A DNA stretch of 64,000 nucleotides from Valencia hispanica (GCA_963556495.2 OY747703.1:25687796-25751795), one strand, 5' to 3'; counted from the stretch's first letter, positions 1 through 11,480 are shown. Numbers and translations: made by a program. Notes: generated by a model not told the origin, from the sequence alone.

Positions 1-600
1 GAGGTTGTTAGACTTTGAAGTCCACGGTTCTGGAGCTGAAAGTTTTTTTTTATCCATGTTTGTAGATGGTTTTGCTTCTTTCCTCCTTCATAAAAAAAAA
101 ATCTTTCAGCTACAGCATATTAAAAGACCCTTTCAGATATAGAAACACTGCAACATATTGGACCAGGTATAAAAAAATCTGTTTTCCCCCAATAGAACAA
201 TGCAAGAGAATGTTGCAGTGAGGAAAGCTATCACATAGTGTCAAGTGAGCATACATTTCCTAACCTAATAACAAGGTGTGAATAAAAACTCATGCTGGTG
301 GTAAAATATGGCTCCTCATTCTCCGTACATGAAAGAAAACAAAACGGGCTTTTTCAGAACTCTATAACATACTGCCTGAGATTTTCCACAATTTCTCAAG
401 TTACAGCTACAACCTTTAACATCGCCTAATTATTGTCATTTTATGCAACAGACCAAAACAAAGTAGTTTATCATTTTGAATTGGCATGATAATGATACAA
501 GATTTTATAAATGGTTTTACAAATTAAAACCCAGTGTCATCGGTAACGTTCATTAAATTCATTTATTTAATATTCTGGTTTAATTAATATTCATTCTGAT
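1..600. other. AT-rich intergenic sequence
   Basis: No coding signature, repeat end or RNA gene is recognisable. The stretch is AT-rich with several short A and T runs. Confidence 0.5.
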
Positions 601-1130
601 GAGAGAAACCTGTGTGATAATCCTACACAAAATCCAATTTAAAGTTTGCCACAAGCTATGTAGGGGACACAGCAAAGATGTGAAAGAACACATCATCTAA
701 ATATTTAAACATAGAGATGGTAGCATCATGCTGTGGGTATCCTTTTCTTCATCAAGGGCAGGGAAGAAAGATAGATATAGTTAAATCCAGGGTAATCCTG
801 GATAACCACCCTAATCTTGCAGCCAGAGCTATGATGGAATGGTTTAGATCAAAGCATGTACATATGTTGGAAGGGCTTAGTCAAAGTCCAGACCTAAATC
901 CAATTAAGAATCTATTGCAATACTTGAAAATTACTGCCTGCAGACACTTTTCTTCTCTTCTGTAAATGATTTTAGTAAGGAGGACTAACAGCTGTAACTG
1001 CACCACAATGGGCAAATTCTGGACACATTGTTTTACAATGTACAACCAATAGGGAGAATACAAATGTAGCAAGCCTTTTATATTTTTGCCTTTTTTTTTT
1101 ACTTTTCAATAAAACCTCAATAAAATACAC
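601..1130 (+). mobile_element. Tc1/mariner relic (family A)
   Basis: Decayed transposase-coding DNA of a teleost Tc1-like element. The phrase around 640-690 (cacaagctatgtaggggaca) recurs at 22170-22200 and 28828-28850 in the window's other family A copies. The stretch 717-965 reads as broken transposase, including a DLNPI motif (SPDLNP) of the DDE catalytic domain. The right part near 1110-1130 resembles the family's terminal region. Frameshifts and deletions throughout make it non-functional. Confidence 0.75.
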
Positions 1131-1160
1131 AAGGTTCAGAAAACGTCATACAGAACATAT

Positions 1161-1361
1161 TGTGGCGGACCACCAGGGGGCTCCACTCACACCCAGAAAA
1201 CAGGATGTTTGCATTTAAAAAATTTATGAATTTTTGGCGCGGTTATTGTATGTGTACATATGTTATATGTACTGGCTTACCGTTGTTCAGTGTCAAGTCG
1301 GAGCTGAGATAAAGAGGTGATCGAAACTAGATCCTGTGTGTCGTCCATTTATTCCTCCACA
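1161..1361 (+). repeat. 5' LTR of the gypsy element
   Basis: Begins TGTGGCGG and ends CCTCCACA, the TG...CA form of an LTR. It is repeated almost exactly at 4673-4866. Differences from the 3' copy are three substitutions and one single-base indel over the shared part. Confidence 0.88.
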
Positions 1362-1411
1362 TTGGTGACCCCTGAATTGAACATGTCCGAACTGAAGCCA
1401 GCTCCTCCCAG

Positions 1412-1786
1412 GTGACGCCTGCTGCCGTGGAAAATCCTCCCGCGTCCCCAGCTTCTTTTTCCGTGGCTGTAAAAATCCCGGACTTTTGGCTGCACGATCC
1501 TCCTTCATGGTTCGTCCACATTGAAGCCCAGTTTGCTCTGCGTGGAATTACTTCGGACGACACGAAATACCACTATGTGGTTGCCTCGCTGGATCCGATG
1601 TCTGCCCGCCATACCATGTCCCTTCTCCGGGACCCCCCAACCCAGGGGAAGTATGCCGCCCTCAAAGAGCTGCTGCTTCGGCGTTATTCCCTCTCCGCTG
1701 CAGAACGGGCCGAGAAACTCCTCTCCCTCCCTGGATTGGGTGATGGCACAGCCCATGGAGAGCATGTTATCCCTGCTGGGTACTGA
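1412..1786 (+). pseudogene. gypsy gag, broken
   Basis: A 124-codon frame resembling the N-terminal part of Ty3/gypsy Gag. It contains the pattern DPPTQGKYAALKELL followed by an arginine-rich helix, common in fish and insect gypsy Gag proteins. The first ATG after the LTR (1383) opens a different frame that stops after ten codons. The homologous reading then continues in other frames to about 2040, so at least two frameshifts are present. No CCHC zinc knuckle is readable. Called by family resemblance only. Confidence 0.6.
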
Positions 1787-2043
1787 TGACGGCGGGTTTC
1801 TTTTCATCCACCTGTTCCTCCGACAGCTACCAGCTCCGGTGCGGGCTGTCCTCGCCAACTCCCGCTGCTGCTACAAAAAGACTACCGCTCACTAGCAGAA
1901 GAAGCCGATCGCATCCTCCTGGCTACGAAGAGCTTTACTGTCCAAGCGGGGGCTCCTGCATCTCCGGCGACATCTGCTGAGCCTCCGGCACCGTCCTCAG
2001 GGGCTGGCGAGCAATCGGTGGAGGCGAGGATCGCTACGCAGAG

Positions 2044-4735
2044 ATGCCATGGATCAGCCTTCTGCTTCTACCACCAGCGGTTCGGCGCCAAAGCCTGGCG
2101 TTGCCTCCCGCCATGCAGCTTCCAGCCGCAGGGAAACGACACCGCCAACGCTCGGTAGCAGCCGCGGCCGTTGGCGACAGGGAAAGGCTGCTTTTTGTTG
2201 AGGACTCACGGTCGGGAAGACGTTTTCTGGTCGACTCTGGTTCCCAGAAGAGCCTGATTCCCCAGTCTGGCTCTGGCAGGCTGGCTGAAGGTTGCGGTCC
2301 ACTGCTGACTGCGGCTAATGGCTCCCCCATCAGGACATTTGGCGAAAGGTTGGTGACTGTCTGCTTTCACGGTAGAGACTTCCAGTGGAACTTTGTTGTA
2401 GCTGCCAGCTCGGTTCACATCATAGGGGCTGATTTTCTCTGTGCGCACGGACTCCTTGTCGACGTCGCTAACAGACGGTTGATTGACGCTGTGTCGTTTT
2501 CCTCTCTGCCTTGTCTGACACGTGCAGCTGTGACGTTAGTACATGCTAATGTTTTAGCTTCTGAGAATGGTTTTCAGCGGTTACTATCAGAGTTTCCATC
2601 ACTGACTGTTCTCAACTTTTCAAACACTGACACTAAGCACGGGGTAGAGCATTATATCCCCACTATCGGGCCCCCGGTGTTCGCGCGGGCGCGCCACTTT
2701 GATGCCGCTAAGCTAGTTACTGCTCGGGAGGAGTTCGGTAACATGGAGCATTTAGGCATCGTGCGGCGTTCTAACAGTCCTTGGGCTTCGCCATTATACA
2801 TGGTGCCCAAGTTAGACGGCCAGTGGCAGCCATGCGGGGATTTCCGACGGCTTAATAACGATCGTTATCCGATCCCCCATATCCAGGACTTCTCTGTCCA
2901 TCTCCCGGGGACCGCCATCTTTTCCAAAGTGGACTTGGTGCGCGGTTATCACCAGGTTCCGGTTCATGCGGACGACATCCCCAAGACAGCCGTAATTACC
3001 CCATTTGGCCTTTTTGAGTTTTTACGGATGCCTTTTGGTCTTAAAGGCGCCGCCCAAACTTTCCAGCGGTTGATGGATTCAGTCTTGCGTGGGTTGTCAT
3101 TTGTTTCCGTCTATCTGGATGACATTGTGGTGGCCAGCAGCTCTGACGAACAGCACATGTCCCACCTACGTCATGTTTTTCAACGCTTAGCGGCACATTG
3201 CCTGATAGTCAACCCAGCAAAATGCCAGTTTGGGTTGCCAGTCATGGACTTTTTGGACTTTCACATTTCTGCCAGTGCCGCATTACCATTACCCACTAAA
3301 TTGCAGCCGGTGTCCGATTTTCCGCGTCCTCAGACTGTGAAAGCTCTGCAGGAATTTCTCAGGATGGTTATTTTTTACAACTGTTTCATCCCGAGGGCAG
3401 CACAACTTCTACAGCCGCTATACTGCGTGCTTAAAACGAAAAAAGCCACCGAAAATGTGGACTGGACCCCGGACTGTCTCCAAGCATTTCATAATGCTAA
3501 GTCCACGCTGGCCAATGCCGCCCTTTTGACCCACCCCTCCCCCTCAGCACAGGTGGCTTTGACCACTGACGCCTCTGATGTAGCATTAAGGGCAGTGTTA
3601 GAGCAGCGGCTCTGCGGGGTTTGGCAACCGCTTGCCTTTTTCAGCCGTACGCTGCAGGACAACGAGCGTAAATACAGCGTTTTTGACAGGTAGTTGCTGG
3701 CTCTCTATCTAGCTACACGCCATTTCCGGTTTTTCCTCGAGGGCCGCCCATTTACAGCCTACGTTGACCACAAGCCCTTAATATTTGCCATGTCTAAAAT
3801 CTCAGACCCCTGGTCTGCACGTCAACAGCGCCACCTTGCTGCTGTCTCTGAGTTTACAACAGACATTCAGCATGTGGCTGGCAAATCCAACTTGGTAGCT
3901 GACTGTCTGTCCCGTGCACTGGTCTCTCCAGTTTATGTAGGGATTGATTTCTCTGCTATGGCTGCAGATCAGCCCAGCGATGCTGACATCCTTAAGCTGC
4001 AGTCTAAGCCTACCAGCCTTAAGTTGGAAGAGAGACAGGTGCAGGAAGGAGGTCCTCATCTGCTCTGTGACATTTCTACTGGTTTTCCCCACCCTCTGGT
4101 TCCTGCTTTATGGCGCCGCCGCGTTTTTGACGCTTTGCATTCCCTCTCACATCCGGGTGTCCGTGCCTCAGTGAAACTGGTTAGTTCCAAGTTTGTTTGG
4201 CCCAGATTGCGTAAAGATGTGAAGGAATGGGCTGCAGCATGTGTCCAGTGCCAGAGTGCCAAGGTTCATAAGCACACAAAAGCACCTTTTGAACCATTCC
4301 CCATTCCTAGTCGCAGGTTGGATCATTCGTGCTGTTCTGACCGATGGCAACTGGATTGACCGGCTCCCATGGGTTATGCTCGGGTTGTGGTCCGCAGCTA
4401 AAGAGGATCTTGGTGCTTCCTCAGCTGAACTGGTTTTGGGTCAGCCGGTACGTGTTCCAGGCGTATTTTTTCCTGAGGCCCCCTCACCCCAGTTCACCCA
4501 GCCGGCTCAACATCTTTTAACTCATTGTGACCCTTTTCGCGTTCCTGGTCATCAATGTTTGCTCCAGTCATTCATCCCACAGAACTTGGCGTCTTCTAAG
4601 TTTGTTTTTGTTAGACATGATGCACACAGAACACCCTTACGGCCTTTGTATGATGGCCCTTTCAGGGTCCTTGGACCACAAGGAGGCTCCACTCACACCC
4701 AGAAAACAGGATGTTTGCATTTAAAAAATGTATGA
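2044..4735 (+). pseudogene. pol: gypsy pol polyprotein, stop codon and integrase deletion
   Basis: The frame 2044-3693 carries an aspartic protease (DSG near codon 60, IIGAD later) and a reverse transcriptase with the catalytic YLDD at about 3112-3123. It also carries the start of RNase H (TTDASD). A TAG at 3691-3693 interrupts RNase H. The same frame continues 3694-4359 with the rest of RNase H and the zinc-binding head of integrase (spaced H, H, C, C near 4140-4255). From about 4312 the sequence jumps to the C-terminal side of integrase, read in another frame to 4735. The residues that would hold the D,D-35-E active site are therefore absent. Non-functional for integration. Confidence 0.88.
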
Positions 4736-4866
4736 ATTTGTGGCGGGTTATTGTATGTGTATATATGTTATATGTACTGGCTTACCGTTGTTCAGTGTCA
4801 AGTCGGAGCTGAGATAAAGAGGTGATCGAAACTAGATCCTGTGTGTCGTCCATTTATTCCTCCACA
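4673..4866 (+). repeat. 3' LTR of the gypsy element
   Basis: Near-identical to 1161-1361 from the shared ggacca onward. The first ten or so bases of the LTR do not match, and pol-derived sequence runs straight into it, so the deletion that removed the 3' end of pol also clipped the LTR start. Confidence 0.85.
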
Positions 4867-5220
4867 ATATTATTATTACTACAACAATTATTATCACAGA
4901 GAAGTAATTAAAAACACTGGAGTGTAGATAATGACGACATACCTCATTTTGAGGCAACTCCTGAATTATCCTAATGTGTTTTACCTGCAGCTAGAGCTTT
5001 CCCTGTACTGTAGGAAAAGTGGTAATTACATGTGCCTTTTTTGTAACAGAAAAGGAAATAAGCCAGCCAGTCTAGAGCAGTAGGAGGTAATGAAATAGAT
5101 TCCAATATCTCTGAGAAGAAATCTTTCACTGCAAAAGCTGAAAGAGACAGAGTAAGAGATAATGACATAAATATAATGCCAATCTTCCCGTGCTGGTTGA
5201 ATCAGACAATCCATCTGCAG
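4867..5220. other. Unassigned intergenic stretch
   Basis: AT-rich sequence between the gypsy 3' LTR and a palindrome. Nothing recognised. Confidence 0.4.
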
Positions 5221-5258
5221 TAATGGGGGCTACTGCACATGTGCAGTAGCCCCCATTA
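5221..5258. repeat. 38-bp perfect palindrome
   Basis: The left arm TAATGGGGGCTACTGCACA is followed immediately by its exact reverse complement with no spacer. The arms are GC-rich relative to the surroundings. It lies about 260 bp upstream of a TATA-like site. Confidence 0.95.
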
Positions 5259-5264
5259 CATACA

Positions 5265-5286
5265 TAAGGCATATGTATATGCCTTA
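5265..5286. repeat. Second adjacent inverted repeat
   Basis: TAAGGCATA and TATGCCTTA are separated by four bases (TGTA), starting six bases after the 38-bp palindrome. Together the two form a double hairpin. Confidence 0.9.
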
Positions 5287-5520
5287 CTGTCCTTCCCATC
5301 AGAAAAAACATCACATCAAATGCACAATAAGGGCAGGAGATAAACAGGGAATGAGATAACTACATCCTTTTGACATGCTGTATTCCTGATATGTTATCTC
5401 ACTTTTTCCTCTTTCAGCAGATTGTTGAGCTGTAGAAAGCTATCACAATGATAGCTGCAGCAAAGCATCCTATCTATTGCTTGGCCATTGATTAGAAACT
5501 CCAGTGATAGGCACTACAGA

Positions 5521-5626
5521 TATAAAAGCAAACTAGCCAAGCACACCCTGTCATTAAAACTTTGACAATTTAGTCTGAAGCACAGCATTACACCTGATCC
5601 TTTACAGATTTCAGGATTTCTTTAAG
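5521..5626 (+). promoter_or_regulatory. Putative TATA promoter and short first exon
   Basis: A TATAAAAG at 5521-5528 is followed by about 100 bp without an ATG and then a good splice donor (TTTAAG|GTAAGTAA, GT at 5627). This is the layout of a TATA-driven gene with a short non-coding first exon. No downstream exon with a recognisable protein is found in the next several kilobases, so this may belong to a gene with a distant second exon, a non-coding RNA, or be chance. Confidence 0.3.
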
Positions 5627-7749
5627 GTAAGTAATTCCCTTCATTTTATTTCATTCAGTGACCTTGACACACAGCTCCTCATCTCTGAACACAAACCACT
5701 TTGATCTCACCAATCACGAGCACACCAGTGTTTATAATATTTTTAGCTCAGTTAAGCTACATGTTTCCATTAAGGCAGCTTTTTCTTCTTTTTCTATTCC
5801 TGTCATCACTCCGCTGTTCGGTCACCTGTTTTGTCACCTGTGTTTCCTCACTTGCATTATTGATGAATTTTGGATTTTTAGTTAATTAAAGAGTTTTGTT
5901 TTACTTTCCAATGACCTGCCTGCCTCCTTCCTGCTTTCGGGTCCACTCCCCCAACTACAGATGACATGTACACATTTTTTGTGAGAACATAATTTTTATC
6001 TAGCTACACCCAACATATGTCAAATGTCAGGTATGCACATTAAACGATGCTCACAGAGTCATTGGTCAGCACTCCTCCCTCACTCACAGCCGATTCGACT
6101 GAAACCCCTTAAAACCACCGCCTGACAGCGCGGCACCTATTACAGGTGAAGCAAATTTGACATAGATGTATGTGGTTCCTGCTGGTGACGTTGGGACTGA
6201 CGGAGATTCCCTCAGGCCCGGTCCTGCCCTCATACATGACAGCCATTCAGCTTCCAGTTAATTACCTGCATAGCAAAGTAATTTCTTTCAGCTCAGTGGG
6301 CTGTTCCCTACTGCTACCGCAAAGAGGGACAAAGTCGATTGTCTAATCCACTAGGTTGGAGCACTTATAGGATGACTGAGGATACTGTAGAGGATCTGTC
6401 ACACAACTCTGAGGTTTGAAATGAAGCGATGCTAGTACACAACAGCAATCTGCTTCTCCAGTTCACAGAGAGACTTATATTGCGGATGGTTAGGAAATCA
6501 CAAACTGATGAACCAGTGCTAATTGAATCACCTTTCTTGATGCTATTACATAAAAAAAAATTTTTAAACTTACATTTGGTAAATATTATTAGAATGTGTG
6601 TGGCTGAAATGTTTACCGATATTCACCATGGGTATGAATGTCATGTAGGTTTTTAATGATTTTCCAGGGTGGAATGATTATACAATGTCAGTTTTTTCTT
6701 TATTTCATTTGGATACAGAGGTTTAAATACATCGTCGATGTTGTCTGTCCTACACATTGTCAAATGCTGTATCTACATATGCCCCTCTAATATTTAGTTA
6801 AATGGCCGTTAACAACTTGGAAAAAAGACACACTTTAAAACTATCAACACATGTATGAGACAACTTTTTAAAATCAATATTAGAGCTTGTTTAAACAGGT
6901 TGGTTTTTGGCACAAAAGAAGCATGTATACATTTTATCATTGTGGTCAAAAACCTAAATAGTCAACTAATTTGATCGTAAAAGGTTCCTCCAGAAAGGCA
7001 TTTGGCAGAGGGTTTATTTCTTGGTCAGGATCCTTTCACCTTGTTGATGTTAAACTTGGTTTACTGTACACTGACCCTTGTGTTGCCATCCTAACATTTC
7101 TTCCTTCTGAGGGTTACAGTTTAGGTCGAATAGTTGAAATTTGATTTAATTGAGTGTTTCACCAGGGCAGAAACTCTAAACACATAACAAAACTCTCTGG
7201 TATAAAGTAGTCTAACATTAACTTTCTGGACGAATCCAGACCTCAATAATATAGGAATTGTGTGATGTCAATAAGTCAATCAAGATAAAGGAAATCTACT
7301 ATTTTAAATATTAAGAGTAGTCAAACATTCAGTCAGACTTTTTCCAGAAGCTTGTTGATGGCAACAAAAACTGTGTAGTTTCTCTGCAAGTCTGCCGTTC
7401 TCAAACTTCTTCAGCTGTGGATCCAAAAAATAACAGAGGAAGAGACTGTTGACCCCGACTACTGGTTGAGTACACAAGAACTTCCAATAAGCCCTTTAAA
7501 CATGGATACAAAGACTACACAAACAGCATCACCAGCAAATTCATTAGCCTTTATCTACATGTAAGTTTCTTTGTCGAATCTAAATATTTATAGCATAAAT
7601 ATGCCTAACCATAGTCATTTTTGTTATTTAGTTTAATTTTTGAATGACCTCAAGACCCAGCATTTGTCTATTTGCAACCCCCGAGTAAGTTTCTGACTCT
7701 AACTTTGGACACCACTGCTCTAAGAGATATTTAAGTAAATATTTATAGG
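5627..7749. other. Unassigned, with weak repeat traces
   Basis: No coding exon recognised. The segment about 5800-5960 (aataaag-like stretch followed by cctgcctgcctcc) has the feel of a fish LTR or retrotransposon 3' end. About 7390-7725 begins and ends with phrases (ccgttctcaaacttcttcag and actttggacaccactg) like degraded hAT foldback termini. Both calls are weak. Confidence 0.3.
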
Positions 7750-8157
7750 ATGGTATGTATGTATTTATATGCAAATGACTCCAACATAGAAGAAGAATGG
7801 TTAAAATGCATCCTTAAAAGCCCCAAATTAATATGGATTGATCCTTATGATGAGTATATGCAAACACTGAACTGGCACTGCACGTTATTTTTGATTTCAC
7901 CTGGAAAGGTTACACACAGTCCTCCCACCATTTGCAGTCCATTTCCTGTTGCAATTAATCCTGTAACACAATATGTGATCATAAAATATACAGCACTGTC
8001 TGAGCAATGCACTAAAAATAGGCATTTTGAGACTGATTGCTCCATCCAGGAGGAGCCAGCTTCCACAGAGGAAGCTAGCGGTGCCTTGATTAAAAATGAC
8101 AATGATATGCTCCAGGGGTTGATAAACAAAACACCTAATCATGCACTCTCTACTTAA
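7750..8157 (+). other. Orphan 135-codon open frame
   Basis: The longest uninterrupted frame in this region outside recognised transposons. The translation shows no domain, signal peptide or membrane segment that I recognise, and its base composition matches the neighbouring non-coding DNA. It may be the remains of an unidentified element or chance. Confidence 0.12.
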
Positions 8158-8399
8158 TGACTCCTCAGTTTTTCAGCTATGGGTGCTTTGTCCCAGCTTT
8201 GATTTGAAATTCTCTTGCTGATTTAAAATCTCCTATTGCAAGATAACAATAAAGACATCAACTTTAATATTTGAACACCTTTGTTTGGTTTCAGTTCTAA
8301 GTATCAGTTTAAACAAGTCTCCTTCCTCTTTTCAAATAATACATTATATTGGAGTACATTTTCCTACATGTCCCTAAGACCTTAACAATCCATTCAACC

Positions 8400-9315
8400 C
8401 TTTCTTGACTGCGTTCATGAAGTGAAGTGCTGGCTGGCCACAAATGTTCTCCATCTCAATGATTCTAAAACAGAACTCATCATGTTTACACCTGATGGAC
8501 ATAGTTCAACTCAGCTCCCGGACCTCTCATCTCTCTCCCCCCACCTCAAGACCATTGTAACAAATCTGGGCGTGAAGATGTACTCCTCCTTAAAAACGAA
8601 CGCCCAGGTCAACACCACCGAGAAGTCCTGCTTTTTTTCCAACTCTGCCGCCTCACCAAGTTGAAGCCCATACTCTGCAGAAGGCATCTAGAGTCTGTGA
8701 CACATGCCTTCATCACATCTAGACTGGACTACTCAAATGCGATCTTGCTGGGAGTTGATAAAACCACTCTTGCTCGACTCTAACTGGTGCAGAACGCAGT
8801 AGCAGGATTTCTGCTCACACCAACAGATGACAACATATGACACCGGTACTGAAATCCCTCCACTGGCTGCCAATTGCATTCAGGGTTCAATCCAAGCTGC
8901 TCCTTTTGTTTTTTTAAATCCTTACATGGTCTTGCACCCTCCTACCTATCTGACCTGCTTTCTCCCCACCAACCACGTCGAATACTTAGGTCGTCCGGTC
9001 AAGAGTCTTCACGGCCGGCACCCCAAAACTGTGGAACGCACTTCCCATGGTAGTCAACCCCTATAGCCTTATTTAAATATTTGTTAAAAACATATTATTT
9101 CTCCCTGGCTTTTAAATCTTAGCACTAGGTTGTTTTTTTTCCTTCTTTGAATATTTGTTATGTTTTCTGATTTTTATTTCTTGTCTTATTTTTGCTCTTA
9201 ACCGTTTATTGCTATTGTGTTTGTTTGTTTATTGTATCCTTCCCCTTACTGTTGAAGCACTTTGGTTAGCCGTATGGCTCTATATACAGTGCTATACAAA
9301 TAAAGTGGTATGGTA
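8400..9315 (+). mobile_element. L2/Rex1-like LINE 3' end, decayed
   Basis: The C-terminal end of a non-LTR reverse transcriptase, read in shifting frames. The piece LNDSKTELI (about 8455-8480), the phrase ctccactggctgccaattgc (about 8859-8878, the 'HWLPI' region) and a final part near 8940-9060 appear in the order expected of L2-like elements. The 3' end is tatacaaataaagtgg near 9291-9310. Frameshifts show it is dead. The same kind of 3' end recurs on the minus strand at about 47985-48480. Confidence 0.8.
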
Positions 9316-9539
9316 CATTTAACCTCAGAAAAAGGGAAGTACTAGTCATGTTCTGAGGAAATAAAGACTGAAAACCAAGTTTTAAACCAGTTTTGTGATG
9401 TAGTGAGAAAGAAAGCTGTTAATAATACTGAGCATCAGCCTAATGCTTAACTAAATCCTTTAACACCAAGCAGCTGTGGCAAACATTTGAATTCTCCCCA
9501 TGATGGTCAGGCTGTGAGGCTCCACGATTTGTCAAGGGA
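9316..9539. other. Unassigned spacer
   Basis: Short stretch between the LINE end and a more GC-rich segment. Nothing recognised. Confidence 0.35.
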
Positions 9540-9985
9540 CGCTCTCTATCCATCGACTTGGCAGACATGTATAAAAGAAGAAGATGGCGCGAAGTCTGAG
9601 GAAGAGAAGATGTGTTGCTGAGAGGAAGACAGAAGAGGCAAGAGATGCAGGGAAAAAAAAACCAGCCAGCAATCCACTCAAATACTTCCTCAGCCTCTTT
9701 CTCCTCAGCTCATCCTGGCAAACAGCACATCCTCCAGAAAGAGGGCTCTGTAATCAGATTCCTCTCCCTGTCCGACAGCTGGTTGCACAGAGTGGCAGCC
9801 AATTAGAGTGAGCAGAGAGAGGAAGGCACAAAAAAGAGGAGGAGGCGAAAGTGCTAGCCGGGCTTTCTCAGTAACTCCGCAGAGGGAGAGCGTTATCCGA
9901 GGCCGCAGCTTCGCTGATGATTTCCTGCAACAATTCTAAACAACAGCCAGAAGAGCTGCAAAACCTGTATTGATGCTGCTATTGT
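9540..9985. other. GC-richer segment with TATA-like site
   Basis: The segment is purine-rich and richer in GC and CpG than its surroundings. It contains TATAAAAG at 9570-9577 and an ATG at 9584 opening a 75-codon frame with a basic N-terminus (MARSLRKRR). No family is recognised, and a start site 30 bp after the TATA would fall inside the frame. It could be an exon, a regulatory block or the remains of an element. Confidence 0.2.
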
Positions 9986-9988
9986 AGT

Positions 9989-10340
9989 GGGGCAACCGTG
10001 GCTTAGGTGGTAGAAATTTGAACTGGCAACCCACCGATTACGAAAAAATTACGAAATTGCCGGTTCGACTCCCCGCTCCGTCCTTCTCGGTCGTTGTGTC
10101 CTTGGGCAAGACACTTCACCCGCCTTTGGTGCTGGTGGTGGTCAGAGGGCCCGGTGGCGCCTGTGTCCGGCAGCCTTGCCTCTGTCAGTGTGCCCCAGGG
10201 TAGCTGTGGCTACAATGTAGTAGCTTGCCACCATCACCGTGTAAATGTGTGTGTGAATGGGTGAATGACTGAATACAGTGTAAAGCGCTTTGTGGTCCTC
10301 TGACTGAAAAAGCGCTATACAAATGCAGGCAAATACAGTG
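9989..10340 (+). mobile_element. tRNA-derived SINE, copy 1
   Basis: The head resembles a tRNA: an A-box-like tggcttaggtgg near 10000 and a B-box-like ggttcgactcc near 10063. The body carries CCTTGGGCAAGACACTTC, also present in the copies at 33326 and 56105. The tail is gcgctatacaaatgcaggc. These are the parts of a Pol III SINE mobilised by a partner LINE; the tail resembles a LINE end. Confidence 0.85.
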
Positions 10341-10676
10341 GGATCATCTGTGATTTGTTTCTCAGTTTACTCTTGTGTTCTGTTTCTTGTGTATTTGTAT
10401 GTATCTCTTCGGTTGTTGTCAAGCTTTTTCTCTTTGTGTTTCATGATCCTTTGAACCTCAGCTCCTCAGTTAATTAGTCTCCTCCCTCAGTTTTGCTGCT
10501 TTCTCCTGCCCACAGCTGTACCGCATTTCTCCTGATTATTTGACATGGTTCTCTTGTCACCATTCTGCCCTGCCTCAGTGTTTAAGCTCCAGATTTTCCA
10601 TTTTTCAGTGCTGGATTCTTTTATTACCTTTCCCGATGTGTCTATGCTACACAGTACGTTTTTCTTGTTCAAGACC
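10341..10676. other. Unassigned spacer
   Basis: T-rich sequence between the SINE and a tetranucleotide repeat. Nothing recognised. Confidence 0.35.
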
Positions 10677-10712
10677 GGATGGATGGATGGATGGATGGAT
10701 GGATGGATGGAT
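10677..10712. repeat. (GGAT)9 microsatellite
   Basis: Nine perfect tetranucleotide units, likely length-polymorphic. Confidence 0.95.
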
Positions 10713-10779
10713 CATACGAATAGACATACGTTAGTGGTCTGAAGCTACAACAATGTTTTCTCTCTTATGGTTAGCAATA

Positions 10780-11480
10780 ATGATAATAACCTTAATTTGT
10801 TATAGAGGGACAATGTACATTCATTAACAGTTTGCACGGAAAATGTACCCGATTGTAGCCTAAAGACTAATTTCCATCAGTAGTCCCCCTACCCGAAGAC
10901 ACATACAAAACATAAAACAACCAACATCAAGCGAATGTATTTGTATATCATAAAAACATAAATAAATAATTTACATATTTATTCTCCTAAATTCCCTACC
11001 CATTACACTCACCCTTATAATTAACATCTACAACGAGAAATTGGTCAGTTGGTTAGTATATACTAATGTTGACAGATATGATTGTCTAATAACCATGTCT
11101 TTAATTGTATTTTAATTGACGGGTATGATGTAGCATCTCTTATGGTCTGTGGAATAATATTAAACTCACCAGGTGCCCTATAGGAGAAGACGGATTGCAC
11201 AAACACACTTTTCCTATAAGGAAGTATACAGTCGCCTCTAGCAGCTCCCCGTGTAGCACTTGTTGTAGCTGATCTAAATGTTGACAACTCACAGAGAGGG
11301 GGTGGAGTTGAGTTATATCTAATTTTATGCATTAGACAACAATCTCTAAAAAAGACAAGATTGATCGAATTTAAAAGTCTGTATTTGTCAATAATTTTAC
11401 AATGATGAAAGCATCTTCTCTTGTTATCAAGGATTTTTAGAGAATGTTCATATCTAGAAATGACAAGAAGTTAAAGTTAA
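10780..11480 (-). mobile_element. Non-LTR retrotransposon 3' end, minus strand
   Basis: The minus-strand frame 11063-11332 encodes an 89-residue peptide with the signature of a reverse transcriptase C-terminus: RSVFVQSVFSYRAP...IPQTIRD...IKIQLKTWL. The equivalent region of CR1/L2/Rex1-like elements carries 'WN.iP...FK..LK..L'. The W is replaced here (GEFNIIP). The DNA to the left (about 10780-11060) would be its 3' UTR. Truncated and not mobile. Confidence 0.65.

Larger units (their letters stand above)
1161..4866 (+). mobile_element. Ty3/gypsy LTR retrotransposon, internally deleted
   Basis: An LTR retrotransposon about 3.7 kb long. Two direct LTR copies (1161-1361 and 4673-4866) flank gag-like and pol-like frames in the order protease, reverse transcriptase, RNase H, integrase, which is the Ty3/gypsy (Metaviridae) order. 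The left flank ends atat and the right flank starts atat, consistent with a short target duplication. A primer-binding-site-like stretch (TGGTGACCCC) begins at 1363, just after the 5' LTR. Gag is frameshifted, pol has an in-frame stop at 3691-3693, and most of the integrase catalytic core is missing. The LTRs differ at only a handful of positions over about 185 bp, so the insertion is fairly young, yet it cannot be autonomous. Confidence 0.92.

Noticed and set aside
10000..10075. tRNA gene
   Set aside because: A- and B-box-like parts are present, but the cloverleaf is broken and followed by a SINE body and tail.
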